A program made the position numbers and the translations under genes. Positions 1-9,830 of a DNA stretch of 64,000 nt are shown here, piece by piece (the first letter of the stretch is position 1; the number at the start of each line of letters is the position of its first letter). The stretch spans positions 248,001-312,000 of the forward strand of contig NZ_QEVW01000012.1 in NCBI RefSeq assembly GCF_003287275.1, written 5' to 3'. This stretch comes from Paenibacillus taichungensis (GTDB taxonomy: Bacteria; Bacillota; Bacilli; Paenibacillales; Paenibacillaceae). The notes under the pieces were generated by a model. That model was not told the origin of the DNA and searched no databases. It saw only the letters and a list, made by a program, of their open reading frames with translations.

Positions 1-282
1 GATACTGTCTCTTGTGGAAGGTGCGCCCACATGGGCAATTAACGTCATATGCCCTTTCAACCGGGAAGCCACATAGCTTAGAACCGCCTTGCGTTCGTCG
101 AGGTTATGATAGATGCACTCTCCTGAACTGCCACCTACGTATACGCCATGTACTTTCTTCTGAACATAGTAATCGCAAAGAGCATAAGTGCGCTCCTCCG
201 ATATCTGTCCATCATCCTCATAGCAGGCATAGAACGCCGGAATAACTCCTTTAAATTTCGTCAAATCAAACGCTGTTGTCAT
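1..282 (-). CDS. nanA: N-acetylneuraminate lyase / DHDPS-family aldolase (partial, N-terminal 94 aa)
   Basis: Only the first 94 codons lie in the window; the gene runs off the left edge. The translation begins MTTAFDLTKFKGVIPAFYAC and contains GVYVGGSSGECIYHNLDERK, the typical substrate-loop region of the DHDPS/NanA family of class I aldolases. In sialate lyases this family splits N-acetylneuraminate into ManNAc and pyruvate in the cytosol. The family Schiff-base lysine would lie beyond the edge. The start is an ATG preceded by GAGAGGACT. It follows the sialidase gene by 81 bp in the same direction, so it is probably the last visible gene of the sialidase/ABC operon, and that context favours sialate lyase over dihydrodipicolinate synthase. 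Confidence 0.8.
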   Translation of the reverse strand, partial: MTTAFDLTKFKGVIPAFYACYEDDGQISEERTYALCDYYVQKKVHGVYVGGSSGECIYHNLDERKAVLSYVASRLKGHMTLIAHVGAPSTRDSI

Positions 283-363
283 ATAAAAGTCCTCTCTTCA
301 CAGAAGACATGGGGGCTCAATGATTAATCCATTCAGCTCCCCCTGCCTCCTCATTAGGGTTGG

Positions 364-2565
364 TTAAGGTGCTTCAATCCACGACCTGTTCAGACGCACA
401 AGACTGATTTTGGAAGACGCAGGTTTTTCATAAAAAACAAAGATGGATTGATCAGGGCCTACAGCAATATCCGAATAGCCATTTTCCCCCGGATAGATTT
501 CTTTTGACTTATACCACGTTGCGGCATCATCACTGGATATGCGAATCGTCATATTGGTTCTGGCCGTCGTGCTTGCAGGATTCGTAAATAGAATATGACT
601 GGCATCGTACCGTTCGATGCTTGCCTGTACGACAGGATCGATCAGTGTGGTATCCGAGACAGGTGTGCTCCACGCACTGGTTACTTGATCCGTTGTCGAG
701 ATGGCTCTATAGCTGCTGCCTGGGTTTCGCATGTTCGTCATCAGTTTGCCGTTTGATAATTGAACCATCATGTTCTCATGGATCTTCGAAAATCCGGATG
801 GATTGGGTACAAGTGAACCTGCTTTCCACGATGCACCTCCATCGGTACTGTAGATCGTACCAACGGTGCTGTTCGTCCATCCGCTGGTTGTCAGATAGAT
901 GGGAATCACCAGCGTTCCGTTCGCGAGCTGAATGCCGTGACCCGGTCCCATTCCTGCACCGGACAGATTGGCAAAATAGTACGGATGATTTGGATTCTGA
1001 TAGTCGGCCAGCACGGAAGTAATTTCTCGGGTTGCCCCCCAGGTTAGTCCCTGATCGGTACTTGTGCGAATGAAATACTGACATGCCCCCCATTTCCAGC
1101 GGCTCCATAAAATGTGAACAACGTTGCTGTTCTTCTCCGCAAGCAGCATTGGATTCATCTCCGCCACTCCTTGAGACTTGCCGGGTGAAATCAAGATCTG
1201 ATCCGAAAATGTATCCCCCCCATCGGTGCTTCGTCTCAGCACAATATCGGTTGGTGTCTGGTCACCGCCAGTTCGTGCTTCCGCAGCAACAAGAACCGTG
1301 TTGTTGCTCGTGACAACAATGCTTGGAATACGGTACTGCCCGTATCCTTTGCCATCCGTGATATCAAAGAGCAGCTTTTCTTCCAGTACAGCGCTAAGCT
1401 GTTTAATTTGGGATAAAGACAGTACGCTATCGTAGACGGTGACATGATCGATGGAACCGGAAAAGTACCACTGTGATCCGCCGTTATCCACGTTTTTGCC
1501 GACCCACATTCCGTTCAGACCTGTCACATTGGAAAAAAAAGCTTGAGAAGAAGTCGAAGCCTTCTCCTCCCCGTCGACATAAATTTTGCTGCTGCCAGCT
1601 CCAATCGTAAGAATGGCGGTATGCCATTTTCCATCATTGTACTTTCCACTGGCACTTAATTTGGTGGCGTAGGCTCCATTATTGCGATTCTCAAAATAAA
1701 CCGTGCCGTTATTGATCGTAAAGGAAACATTGCTTGAGGGGTTCGTCGTATCGGATGCGCTGAGGAACGTTCCTGCTGCAGCCGAGCTTGAGGTTTTGAA
1801 TTTTACCGCGACAGAGCCTTGCGTAAGATTGGCTACACGTCCGATATCCGCAGTCTGATCGCGAGCATCTGAGGTGCCATTAAACGCCTGATTAACGGGA
1901 TAGGCTGCGACAGATGGTGAGACAGCCCCACTGAGCTCCAGCACCTCTGATGAGGCCAACGCACGGTTATACACTTTGACGTAGTCGATCTCTCCATTGA
2001 AATACCATTGTCCCCCGCCATTATCCACGTTTCGTCCAATCCACATGCCATTTAAGCTGGTAACCTGAGTAAAAAATGCAGTACTCGTGCTGTTACCTCT
2101 CAAGCTTCCGTCAATGTAAATATTCGTTCCCTTGCCATTAACCGTGAGCATTGCGGTATGCCACACCCCGTCGTTAACCTTGCCGGATGTCGTAATCTGG
2201 GTTGCATAGACGCCGTTTTCCCGGTTTTCGTAATACACATTTCCTCCGTTTAATGTCAGTGAGAGATTACTGGATGGATCTGCGGTGTGGGATGTACTGA
2301 ACAGCGTGAGTGCATTAGCCGCGCTTGTTGTTCTGAAGCGGACAGCAATGCTGCCTTGTTGAAGAGCGGCGACCGAACTTACATCTGCCGTCTTGTCGAC
2401 ATAGTCGCTGCTTCCGTTAAACGAACGTGCCACCGAATAATCAAGCGATACAGCATCCTGGGAAATGGCTGCCTCCGTTTGCCCCGGCAGACTGGTGAGA
2501 CTGGTTAACAGCATGACAGCACATAATGCAATTCTTAGCGTTTTTGGCAAGCGACGATTCATCAT
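364..2565 (-). CDS. Secreted exo-alpha-sialidase (GH33) with two CBM40-like lectin repeats
   Basis: A 733-aa exported protein with a signal peptide at residues 1-32. Two homologous beta-sandwich repeats follow, about 48-213 and 225-392; each has the QGS(I/V)AV(R/K)F(R/K)T and WHTA(M/I)LT patterns of the sialidase N-terminal lectin family (CBM40-like). The catalytic beta-propeller spans about 398-733. It shows the YRIP motif (411-414), four Asp boxes (near 446, 502, 573 and 677), an arginine triad (R412, R613, R669), the activating Glu E597 and the likely nucleophile Y697. It should release terminal sialic acids outside the cell. The start is the ATG pair after AGGAGG; an upstream in-frame extension lacks a ribosome-binding site. 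No sortase or cell-wall anchor is visible at the C-terminus. It lies between an ABC importer and a sialate lyase gene, which supports the substrate assignment. Confidence 0.9.
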   Translation of the reverse strand: MMNRRLPKTLRIALCAVMLLTSLTSLPGQTEAAISQDAVSLDYSVARSFNGSSDYVDKTADVSSVAALQQGSIAVRFRTTSAANALTLFSTSHTADPSSNLSLTLNGGNVYYENRENGVYATQITTSGKVNDGVWHTAMLTVNGKGTNIYIDGSLRGNSTSTAFFTQVTSLNGMWIGRNVDNGGGQWYFNGEIDYVKVYNRALASSEVLELSGAVSPSVAAYPVNQAFNGTSDARDQTADIGRVANLTQGSVAVKFKTSSSAAAGTFLSASDTTNPSSNVSFTINNGTVYFENRNNGAYATKLSASGKYNDGKWHTAILTIGAGSSKIYVDGEEKASTSSQAFFSNVTGLNGMWVGKNVDNGGSQWYFSGSIDHVTVYDSVLSLSQIKQLSAVLEEKLLFDITDGKGYGQYRIPSIVVTSNNTVLVAAEARTGGDQTPTDIVLRRSTDGGDTFSDQILISPGKSQGVAEMNPMLLAEKNSNVVHILWSRWKWGACQYFIRTSTDQGLTWGATREITSVLADYQNPNHPYYFANLSGAGMGPGHGIQLANGTLVIPIYLTTSGWTNSTVGTIYSTDGGASWKAGSLVPNPSGFSKIHENMMVQLSNGKLMTNMRNPGSSYRAISTTDQVTSAWSTPVSDTTLIDPVVQASIERYDASHILFTNPASTTARTNMTIRISSDDAATWYKSKEIYPGENGYSDIAVGPDQSIFVFYEKPASSKISLVRLNRSWIEAP

Positions 2566-2754
2566 GCAACATTTCCTCCTTTGATAAGGTTGCAAAAAAT
2601 GGTTCCCATCCTTTCATTGAACGAACAGGAAAAAGCGGATGATGCGTAATGCTTGCATTTACTATATAGCAGCCATGGATGCGCCCCAATACCCGGATAT
2701 TGACATCCAGGGTGCTTTTTTTACCTCTTCCTGCTCTGCAGGTTTTCACTTCGT

Positions 2755-3645
2755 TCACCCTTTTACGGCTCCCATGGTAATGCCTTGGGTAAAAGCTTTT
2801 TGGAACAACAGAAATATGAGAATCATCGGAAGCGAGGCCAGTGCAGCACCTGCCATTAACACGCCGTAAGGAGTCGTATATTCCCCTTGCAGCGTCGCGA
2901 GTCCCAAAGGCAGTGTCATCATCGGCGTGGAACGGGTGATAATCAATTGACTGAAATAATCGTTCCAGGCGTTAATAAAAGTGAAAATAGCCAACGCACC
3001 GAGTGCAGGTTTCAGCAGTGGCAGGATAATCGTTCCGAATAATCGAACCTCGGAGCATCCATCCATTTTGGCTGCTTCCATCAGCTCGGAAGGAATGGTC
3101 TGTGCGAATTGCTTCATCAGAAATACGCCAAATGGCCAGCCAATCGCAGGCAGAACAAGGCCTTTGTACGTGTCAATCCAATTGAGATCAGCAAGCATGG
3201 TGAAGAGTGGTACCAGTATCACCTGTTTTGGCAATGCCATCGCAGAGACAAACAGGATGAAAATGAATTTGCGTCCGGGAAAAAACTTCTTGGCAAGCAC
3301 ATAACCCGCCATTGAAGCGGTTAAACATACCCCGATCATCTCGGATGCAGCTACAAAAAAGCTGTTAAACCCCCAGCGCCACACGGGATTTTTAAACAGC
3401 ACCCTGAAGTTGTCCAGGGTCGGGTCCGTTGGAAACCATTGCGGAGGAATGGCAACGGCCACGTTCTGGACCTTAAATGCTCCGGTAACGATCCAGTAGA
3501 ATGGAAAGAGAAACAACAGTCCAAGCAAAACGAGTAGTAAGTTCGCAATAATGGTTGAAAAACCAGGCGCTTTTTTTCTCAGGTCCGCTCTGCTGGCCAG
3601 AGGACGCGGGCGTTGACTGGTCTTGACATTCGAAGAAAACATCAT
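2755..3645 (-). CDS. Carbohydrate ABC transporter permease, MalG-type (CUT1)
   Basis: A 296-aa membrane protein with six predicted transmembrane segments and the cytoplasmic EAA loop (MEAAKMDGCSEVRLFGTIILP) that docks the ATPase. It is the MalG-like half of a CUT1 sugar importer. The ribosome-binding site is AGGAGGTACAAGGC before ATG. It follows the MalF-like permease by 12 bp. No ATPase gene is present, as is usual for CUT1 operons in Bacillales, which share an MsmX-type ATPase encoded elsewhere. Sialic acid or sialoglycans are the inferred substrate because the sialidase and lyase genes lie just downstream. The SatABC-type CUT1 sialic acid importers are the closest known analogy. Confidence 0.88.
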   Translation of the reverse strand: MMFSSNVKTSQRPRPLASRADLRKKAPGFSTIIANLLLVLLGLLFLFPFYWIVTGAFKVQNVAVAIPPQWFPTDPTLDNFRVLFKNPVWRWGFNSFFVAASEMIGVCLTASMAGYVLAKKFFPGRKFIFILFVSAMALPKQVILVPLFTMLADLNWIDTYKGLVLPAIGWPFGVFLMKQFAQTIPSELMEAAKMDGCSEVRLFGTIILPLLKPALGALAIFTFINAWNDYFSQLIITRSTPMMTLPLGLATLQGEYTTPYGVLMAGAALASLPMILIFLLFQKAFTQGITMGAVKG

Positions 3646-3657
3646 GCCTTGTACCTC

Positions 3658-4554
3658 CTAGTACTCAACATCACTGCCGAGATATTTAAACTGAATAAAG
3701 GAAATGACGCCAATGACCAGAGCCAGAATAACACCCATGGCTGAAGCAATGCCGAAATTCCCCAGCATAAACGCCTGCTCATATACCCCGTACATGACAG
3801 TCGATGTGGAATACATTGGTCCCCCTGAAGTGAGGAGCTGGATGATGGCGAATACCTGGAAGGTATTAATCGTCGTGATGACGATAATGTACAGGTTGGT
3901 TGGCATCAGCATAGGCCACAAAATATTTTTGAAAATCTGCCAGCTGTTGGCCCGGTCCATTTGGGCGGCTTCAATATATGATTTGGGGATATTGCCAAGA
4001 GAAGCCACATATAGAATAATCGGCTGTCCCACTGACGTTGTTATAAGAACTACAATGATAGAAAGCAGCGCTGTTCGTGTATCACCGAGCCAACTGATCG
4101 GCTCCATGCCGAACAAACTGGTGATGTAGTTGAGAATTCCATAATTCGAATGGTAGATGGATGCCCAGACAACGGTAATGCTGACCACGGAAGATACGGC
4201 AGGGAGATAAAATACACCTCGAAACAAGGAGCGTAATCCTTCAGATTTTTTATAAATCATCATCGCAACGAAAAGCGAAAAGATCACCACAACGGGAACC
4301 GCGATCAGAACAATGAGCAACGTATTCCACATCGATTTACCGAAAGTCGCATCCTGGAAAAGAGTCTGGTAATTCTCCAAACCTATAAAGTCAAAGTCGC
4401 GAAGCGTGTATGAGAAAAAGCTGATATAGATGCCCTTCAGCATGGGATAGGCAACGAATACACTAAAGAAGGCCAGTGCTGGAAGCAAGAACAAGTAACT
4501 TGCAATCCAGTCACGCCAGATATGCTGCTTCTTTTGAAAGAATGTAAAATCCAT
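3658..4554 (-). CDS. Carbohydrate ABC transporter permease, MalF-type (CUT1)
   Basis: A 298-aa inner-membrane permease with about six membrane segments and an EAA loop (IEAAQMDRANSWQIFKNILWP). The start chosen is the ATG giving MDFTFFQKKQHIW, preceded by GAAGAAAGAAGGGAC; the open frame extends 22 codons further upstream without a ribosome-binding site. It pairs with the MalG-like permease 12 bp downstream and with the binding protein 77 bp upstream. Together these form the membrane channel of the proposed sialic acid or sialo-oligosaccharide importer. Confidence 0.88.
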   Translation of the reverse strand: MDFTFFQKKQHIWRDWIASYLFLLPALAFFSVFVAYPMLKGIYISFFSYTLRDFDFIGLENYQTLFQDATFGKSMWNTLLIVLIAVPVVVIFSLFVAMMIYKKSEGLRSLFRGVFYLPAVSSVVSITVVWASIYHSNYGILNYITSLFGMEPISWLGDTRTALLSIIVVLITTSVGQPIILYVASLGNIPKSYIEAAQMDRANSWQIFKNILWPMLMPTNLYIIVITTINTFQVFAIIQLLTSGGPMYSTSTVMYGVYEQAFMLGNFGIASAMGVILALVIGVISFIQFKYLGSDVEY

Positions 4555-4631
4555 TATGTCCCTTCTTTCTTCACTTCTTGACTGAGGAGAAGCGTGTATA
4601 GAATCACACGCTGTCTCCATATCTCAGTCTC

Positions 4632-6029
4632 CTATTTTGCTGCTGTGTTCGCTGTTTTGGCTTTGGCAATGGCATCATTGGCTTTGGTAGCAAATGCGTT
4701 CAAAGCTTCTTCTCCTGTAGCAGATCCCAATAAGGCGCGCTGTAATTCAGGGAACCAGAACGTACGAACTTCTGCATATCCATCCGCAATGGTTGGCGGA
4801 TCTGTTACGAATTTGCGGGCAAGCTCGGAGTACGTGTATTCAGGGTCGTCATACAGTCCGGTCACTGAGTTGCGAACGGATAATCCGCCCGTCTGAATCA
4901 GGCTTTTTTTGCCCCACTCCGGATCATTGGCTACAAAATCAATAAATGTTTTGGAAGCTGCAATTTTGGCTTCATCGTCATTATTAAAGATCGCCATCCC
5001 GCCAAGATAGGGTTCCAGCTTCGGTTCACTTCCATCCAGTGTCGGATACGGCAGAAGAACATCTTCAAACTCCGCTTGTTTGAGAGGTGCATTTTGTGCG
5101 CGGAGTACGGCTGAGTAGTTAATGCTGAACGCCAGCTTCCCCTGAAGGAACAAATCATTGACATCTGCCGCAGCCAGAGAAGCAGAGCCGGATACAACAA
5201 GACCATCTTTTTGCGCCTGTACGAGCCAGTCCAGCGCTGCCCCCGTATCTTTTGTATTGATCGCAACGGAAGTTCCTTCTTCATTCAGGAATCTGGATAT
5301 GCCCAGATTGGCTAGGTAAGCACGCGTCCCTTGGTCCCCTGCCTGGCTTTTCGCGTAGAACCCGGAAGGAATGACGTCGGGTGCTTTTTCTTTTACCGCT
5401 TCTAACGCTTTCTTGTATTCATCAAACGTCCAGGTGCGATCGGGTTTATCCAGCGGAAGAAGGTCCAGAGCTCCGATCTTTTCAAAAACGGTCTTGTTGA
5501 CTGCCATCATGAAAGGAGCGGTGTTAATCGGATACATATAAATTTTTTCATCCGCCATGGATTGCTTCCAAAATGCGGGGGCAATATCATTTTTGTCCTC
5601 GTCGGTAAACATGTCATCCAACGGAGCCAGCAGGTCTTTTTTGGCCCAATCAATAATCCGCCCTGGAGCATCATAGATTACATCTGGAGCAGAGTTCGTC
5701 GCAATGGCTACGTTCAGTTTTTGAGGTCCCCCGTCAAATGTAATCATCTCAAGGTTTACCTTGATGTCCGGATGCTTCTGATTGAACGCTTCGATTAACT
5801 GTTTCTCGTACTTGCCCACCTCTCCATCCAAGGCTTGATATGTAGGAAAGTTCCACCACGTGATTTCAACCGGCTTGCTCGTATCCTCCTGTTTTGAAGA
5901 AGTATCCTCTTTTCCCCCGCTGTTTTCGTTTGCCCCTCCGCTCTCCTGATTGGAACTGCACGCTGCGATCATTGAAACCATCAGAAGCAGGGAAACAAAA
6001 CCGGTTATCCGTTTCTTCACAGCTATCAT
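4632..6029 (-). CDS. Extracellular solute-binding lipoprotein of CUT1 ABC importer
   Basis: A 465-aa family 1 solute-binding protein. The N-terminus MIAVKKRITGFVSLLLMV leads to a lipobox ending MIAAC, so the protein is a membrane-anchored lipoprotein with a Gly/Asn/Ser/Glu-rich linker before the two-lobed domain. ITWWNFP near the start of the mature domain is typical of the family. The start ATG follows AGGAGGAATTCCG. It is the first gene of the operon permease-permease-sialidase-lyase. The promoter should lie in the 233-bp gap shared with the divergent yesN-like gene, whose product is the likely activator. The ligand is inferred as sialic acid or a sialoglycan from the neighbours, not from binding residues. 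Confidence 0.87.
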   Translation of the reverse strand: MIAVKKRITGFVSLLLMVSMIAACSSNQESGGANENSGGKEDTSSKQEDTSKPVEITWWNFPTYQALDGEVGKYEKQLIEAFNQKHPDIKVNLEMITFDGGPQKLNVAIATNSAPDVIYDAPGRIIDWAKKDLLAPLDDMFTDEDKNDIAPAFWKQSMADEKIYMYPINTAPFMMAVNKTVFEKIGALDLLPLDKPDRTWTFDEYKKALEAVKEKAPDVIPSGFYAKSQAGDQGTRAYLANLGISRFLNEEGTSVAINTKDTGAALDWLVQAQKDGLVVSGSASLAAADVNDLFLQGKLAFSINYSAVLRAQNAPLKQAEFEDVLLPYPTLDGSEPKLEPYLGGMAIFNNDDEAKIAASKTFIDFVANDPEWGKKSLIQTGGLSVRNSVTGLYDDPEYTYSELARKFVTDPPTIADGYAEVRTFWFPELQRALLGSATGEEALNAFATKANDAIAKAKTANTAAK

Positions 6030-6167
6030 CGGAATTCCTCCTCGTTTGTAAATACACGAAAAACGTTCTTTTCGTTATCTATCCTCAGAATAATTTAAAA
6101 TTATGGCATCGCAAATCCCTGGATTTTGATATCAGGGGTTCATTTCTTACTTCTTGACTAAAAATTC

Positions 6168-6196
6168 GTTTTACATTTCTGTTCTTTTTGTATAAT
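6168..6196 (+). promoter_or_regulatory. Candidate sigma-A promoter of the yesN-like gene
   Basis: TATAAT at 6191-6196 is a perfect -10 box. A weak -35 (GTTTTA at 6168-6173) lies 17 bp upstream. It points to the response regulator gene at 6263. The same gap must hold the divergent promoter of the binding-protein gene; an imperfect inverted repeat, CCCTG...CAGGG, lies around 6118-6138 and could be an operator. Confidence 0.5.
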
Positions 6197-6262
6197 GAAT
6201 GTAAACGGACTGCTTGTTTCTCTCTTGTGTTTACAAAATCCTTCAGATGCGAGGTGGTACTC

Positions 6263-7894
6263 ATGTGCAAGCTGCTGATCGTAGAAGATGAACTACTCAT
6301 TCGCACGGGATTAAAGCACTATTTCCCCTGGCATGAACTGAACGTACACGAAATTTATGAAGCAGAGAACGGTGCAGATGGGCTCAAGCTTGCGATTGAA
6401 GTTGAACCCGATTTCATTATCAGTGACATCCGTATGCCGGAAATGAACGGACTTGAGATGATTGAACGGCTAAGGCCGCTACTTCCTGACACTGTTTATC
6501 TGATCCTGACCGGTTACAACGATTTCGAGTATGCGAGACAAGCGATTCAACTTGGAAATGTTCATGATTATTTGAACAAACCACTTGTATATGAGGAAAG
6601 CATCCAATCCGTTCAATCGGTACTGGAGTTAGTTCAACTGAAGAAAAAGGAGCGAGAAAGACGTACATTTCTGGAGAAGGAACATCGAAAATGGAAGGAA
6701 AGCCTGTTTATGAAGCAATTATTCGATTCGATGGACGATAACGAATTTCCTGCCGAGATTACGGTTCTTTCCGACCAGAATCACCAAGACGTTATGTATC
6801 TCCCCATGGTAATGACGAATATTGCTGTCTATGGCAAGTCTCCTCTGCCTGTTCAGGAATGGACAAACGAGGTACTTGGCCTCATTGAAAAACATATCGA
6901 GACAATACCCATAACAATGGAAGGGGTTTCCACACCAATCCTTTCCTATCTGAATGAAAATAAAATGTATGTTATTGTGGCATGTGAATTGGAAAACTTA
7001 AATGTAAAACCGATCCGTGAGCATTTACAATACATGAATCTTAATCAGACACACAAAACCTATTTTGCCATCGGTTTCCCCTCTCCTTCATTTCAAAAGA
7101 TGGGGCAGCAACTCAAGCAGACTGAAGAATTACTGTTATCCCGATATTGCCTACCCGAATGCTACTACTTCTCACCTGAACCCGATCGAGTACCCCTTTC
7201 TGTCACGACGACGGGTAGCAAACTTGATGGAATGGAAAAAGCAAACCTCTTGACCGCCTTTGAGAATAAAGACATCCAGAGCATCCGTCAGCTCATTACC
7301 GGTTTCTCAAATCATGCTAAAAATCTTCAAGTCATAGTTGACAGTCCGCACCAATGGTTCGCCTTTCTTCAGGAACTTGTCAGTGTTATTCTTCGTTATG
7401 CTAGTCGGCATCACATCCCTGCCGCTCAAATCTACAGTGAAGATATTGTAAAACTAAGCTTCATCAACAAATTCCAAAACGCCGAACAGCTGTTCACCTG
7501 GCTTGCGGATTGGTCAGTGCAGTTGATTTCCTATACCAATGAAGACGTAAATCTTATGGAAAACGCCAAAGACTCGTACGTTTTTTCGGAAATCGAGAAC
7601 TTCATGAAGCAGCATCTGGATCATGATTTATCTTTACAGATGGTAGCCGAACGTTTTTTCTATAACCCCTCTTACCTGAGCCGTTTGTTTAAAACAAAAT
7701 TAAATAAAAATTACATGACCTACGTTACAGAACTGCGAATTCGTCATGCACAGGAATGTCTCAAGGATCCTGGCTTGTTAGTCAGTGACGTGAGTCATAT
7801 GTGCGGGTACAAAAGCTACAAACATTTTGTAAAAACATTCCGCAGTGTTACCCATATGACGCCCACACATTATCGCAAACGAATAGGGATGTGA
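6263..7894 (+). CDS. YesN-type response regulator with AraC DNA-binding domain
   Basis: A 543-aa cytosolic regulator. The receiver domain covers residues 1-120, with acidic residues in VEDE, phospho-acceptor D55 (IISDIRMPEMNG) and K106 (YLNKPL). A long variable middle region follows. The C-terminal 100 residues are an AraC-type double helix-turn-helix (MVAERFFYNPSYLSRLFKT and VSDVSHMCGYKSYKHFVKTF). The start ATG (MCKLLIVEDE) follows GAGGTGGTACTC. It is translationally coupled to the sensor kinase gene and divergent from the ABC/sialidase operon. In Bacillales such pairs usually activate the adjacent sugar-uptake operon, so sensing of a sialylated glycan or sialic acid is inferred. Confidence 0.88.
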   Translation: MCKLLIVEDELLIRTGLKHYFPWHELNVHEIYEAENGADGLKLAIEVEPDFIISDIRMPEMNGLEMIERLRPLLPDTVYLILTGYNDFEYARQAIQLGNVHDYLNKPLVYEESIQSVQSVLELVQLKKKERERRTFLEKEHRKWKESLFMKQLFDSMDDNEFPAEITVLSDQNHQDVMYLPMVMTNIAVYGKSPLPVQEWTNEVLGLIEKHIETIPITMEGVSTPILSYLNENKMYVIVACELENLNVKPIREHLQYMNLNQTHKTYFAIGFPSPSFQKMGQQLKQTEELLLSRYCLPECYYFSPEPDRVPLSVTTTGSKLDGMEKANLLTAFENKDIQSIRQLITGFSNHAKNLQVIVDSPHQWFAFLQELVSVILRYASRHHIPAAQIYSEDIVKLSFINKFQNAEQLFTWLADWSVQLISYTNEDVNLMENAKDSYVFSEIENFMKQHLDHDLSLQMVAERFFYNPSYLSRLFKTKLNKNYMTYVTELRIRHAQECLKDPGLLVSDVSHMCGYKSYKHFVKTFRSVTHMTPTHYRKRIGM

Positions 7895-7899
7895 ATGTT

Positions 7900-9708
7900 T
7901 TGAACCAGCAGCGGTGGTATCAGCGAATGCATTTCAAGCGTGTAAATCATCAAATCTTTGTACTCATGATTTTAATTATCACCATTCCACTTGCCATCAT
8001 GTCCTGGTTTATTTACCTTTTCTCCGTGCAATCCATCAAAAATGAGTACCAAAATAGCGCCAACCTCATCCTGAACAATTTGTCTTTCAATATTGATCAA
8101 TATCTGCAGAGCATTGAAAAAGGCACGCTCACCGCTCAACTGGACAGCAGTCTTCAGGATTCTCTTTACCGCTGGCTGCAGCATCCGGAAGAGGATCAAA
8201 ACTATCAATACCGAAATGTCATTGAGCAATTCGTCAGTACCATTGAGATTACGATTAAAAATGTGGATAGCGTCCAGATTTATGCAGGCAATCGGGTGTT
8301 CTACTCCGCCGATTTTAATCGTTACAGCTATGTGGAAACAGACTTTCTGAGCAAACCCTGGTATCAGGAGATCCTAAAAGCAAAGGGGAAAATTGTTCTT
8401 TTTGGCACACATAAACCTTTTCATCGTATTGGGGGAGATCAGGATCAGTCGGTCATTTCCATCGGCAGAGTCATTAATGTGACCGGAAGCAAACGTCCGC
8501 TAGGTGTCATACTTGTCGATCTGCGCCCGGACTCTCTGAAGGAAATTCTCAAGCTTTCCGAAAATAGCAATCAAAGCTTCATCATTGTTGATGAAAACGG
8601 AAATACCGTATATGCATCTGCGAGAAATGATTCAATGAATGTTGCTGATGGCAAGGAAATCATGCTGGAGAAGTCCGTATTGGAACAGGTTAGAAGGGAT
8701 ACATCGGGCAATTTTTACGCAACAATTCAGGGCACCCCCTCGTATCTTAATTTTGTTACTTCCGATTATTCCGGTTGGAAAGTCATTCAGTATGTGGATG
8801 AAAAACAAATGACCAAAAACGCGGATCTTCTTCGCTTCATTTTGCTTGGTTTTGCCGTATGCTCGTTACTTGTTGCCTTGTTATTTTTGGTGATTCTGTC
8901 TGCCAGAGTTACCAAACCGATTATTTGGCTAAGCAGACAAGTACGCACCGTTGGATCGGGCAACCTGGATATCCAGCTCAATACAAATCGTAAAGATGAG
9001 TTCGGGATCTTGTATCAAGGGATAAGCAAAATGGCTGAAGATTTGAAGGACCATATTGAAAAGTCATCACATATGATAGCCCAGCAAAAAATAGCACAAT
9101 ACGGCGCATTAAAGAGTCAGATTAATCCTCATTTTCTGGCGAATGCGCTGGAATCCATCCAAATGAAAGCCGTAATCTCAGGTCAACGTGATATCGGTGA
9201 GATGATCGGACTGCTGGGCAGAATGTTCAGGGTCCATATTCAAACCGGCAAGGAATTAGTCCCGTTGGAAGAGGAACTTGCCCATACGCGTCTGTATGTG
9301 CAAATCCAGCAAATGCGTTTTGGAGATAAACTGATTTATCGTGAAACATGTGATCCTCAAGCACTCAAATTACCTGTTGTACATTTTTCATTGCAGCCAC
9401 TTATTGAGAATGCCATTGTCCATGGACTTGAGCATAAAAAAGGAATTGGCCATCTGGAGATCACTGCTGAAATCACAGGCCAAACGATGCGAATTGAAAT
9501 CAGGGATGATGGGGTTGGCATCCAGGAAGAGCAACTGCTCGAAATGAGGAATACGTTGCAAGATCCGGCAAGCAGCCTGGATATGGAGCATATTGGCATT
9601 AAAAATGTTCATGACCGAATCCAATATCATTTTGGTGAAATCTACGGCCTTGAGATTGAAAGTGATCCGGCTGTCGGTACCACGATTACGATTATGTACC
9701 CCGCGTAA
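7900..9708 (+). CDS. YesM-type membrane sensor histidine kinase
   Basis: About 602 aa from a TTG start placed 5 nt after the response regulator stop; AGGGA lies about 10 nt upstream. An ATG at MHFKR is an alternative. A first membrane helix (about residues 18-40) is followed by an extracellular Cache-like sensor domain, a second membrane helix near residue 310, a HAMP linker, the His_kinase motif (SQINPHFLANALESIQ, with the phospho-accepting His in NPHF) and a C-terminal HATPase (PLIENAIVHGLEH, DDGVGI). It should phosphorylate the YesN-like partner in response to an extracellular glycan signal. The phospho-His block reads FLANALES where most YesM proteins have FLYNTLES. Confidence 0.87.
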   Translation: MNQQRWYQRMHFKRVNHQIFVLMILIITIPLAIMSWFIYLFSVQSIKNEYQNSANLILNNLSFNIDQYLQSIEKGTLTAQLDSSLQDSLYRWLQHPEEDQNYQYRNVIEQFVSTIEITIKNVDSVQIYAGNRVFYSADFNRYSYVETDFLSKPWYQEILKAKGKIVLFGTHKPFHRIGGDQDQSVISIGRVINVTGSKRPLGVILVDLRPDSLKEILKLSENSNQSFIIVDENGNTVYASARNDSMNVADGKEIMLEKSVLEQVRRDTSGNFYATIQGTPSYLNFVTSDYSGWKVIQYVDEKQMTKNADLLRFILLGFAVCSLLVALLFLVILSARVTKPIIWLSRQVRTVGSGNLDIQLNTNRKDEFGILYQGISKMAEDLKDHIEKSSHMIAQQKIAQYGALKSQINPHFLANALESIQMKAVISGQRDIGEMIGLLGRMFRVHIQTGKELVPLEEELAHTRLYVQIQQMRFGDKLIYRETCDPQALKLPVVHFSLQPLIENAIVHGLEHKKGIGHLEITAEITGQTMRIEIRDDGVGIQEEQLLEMRNTLQDPASSLDMEHIGIKNVHDRIQYHFGEIYGLEIESDPAVGTTITIMYPA

Positions 9709-9777
9709 GAAAGTCGCAGAATGGAGGAACACTTGTTCAGTAGACCTCTTTCTCCCTCCCCTATCACATCAAACAAA

Positions 9778-9805
9778 GGCAGCCATCCAAATGGATTAGG
9801 CTGCC
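9778..9805. terminator. Bidirectional intrinsic terminator
   Basis: GGCAGCC and GGCTGCC arms enclose a 14-nt loop (with an inner ATCC/GGAT pair) between the convergent kinase gene (+) and aminotransferase gene (-). T-rich stretches lie on both sides. Confidence 0.75.
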
Positions 9806-9830
9806 ATAACGTTTTATTTATTTCATGCTG

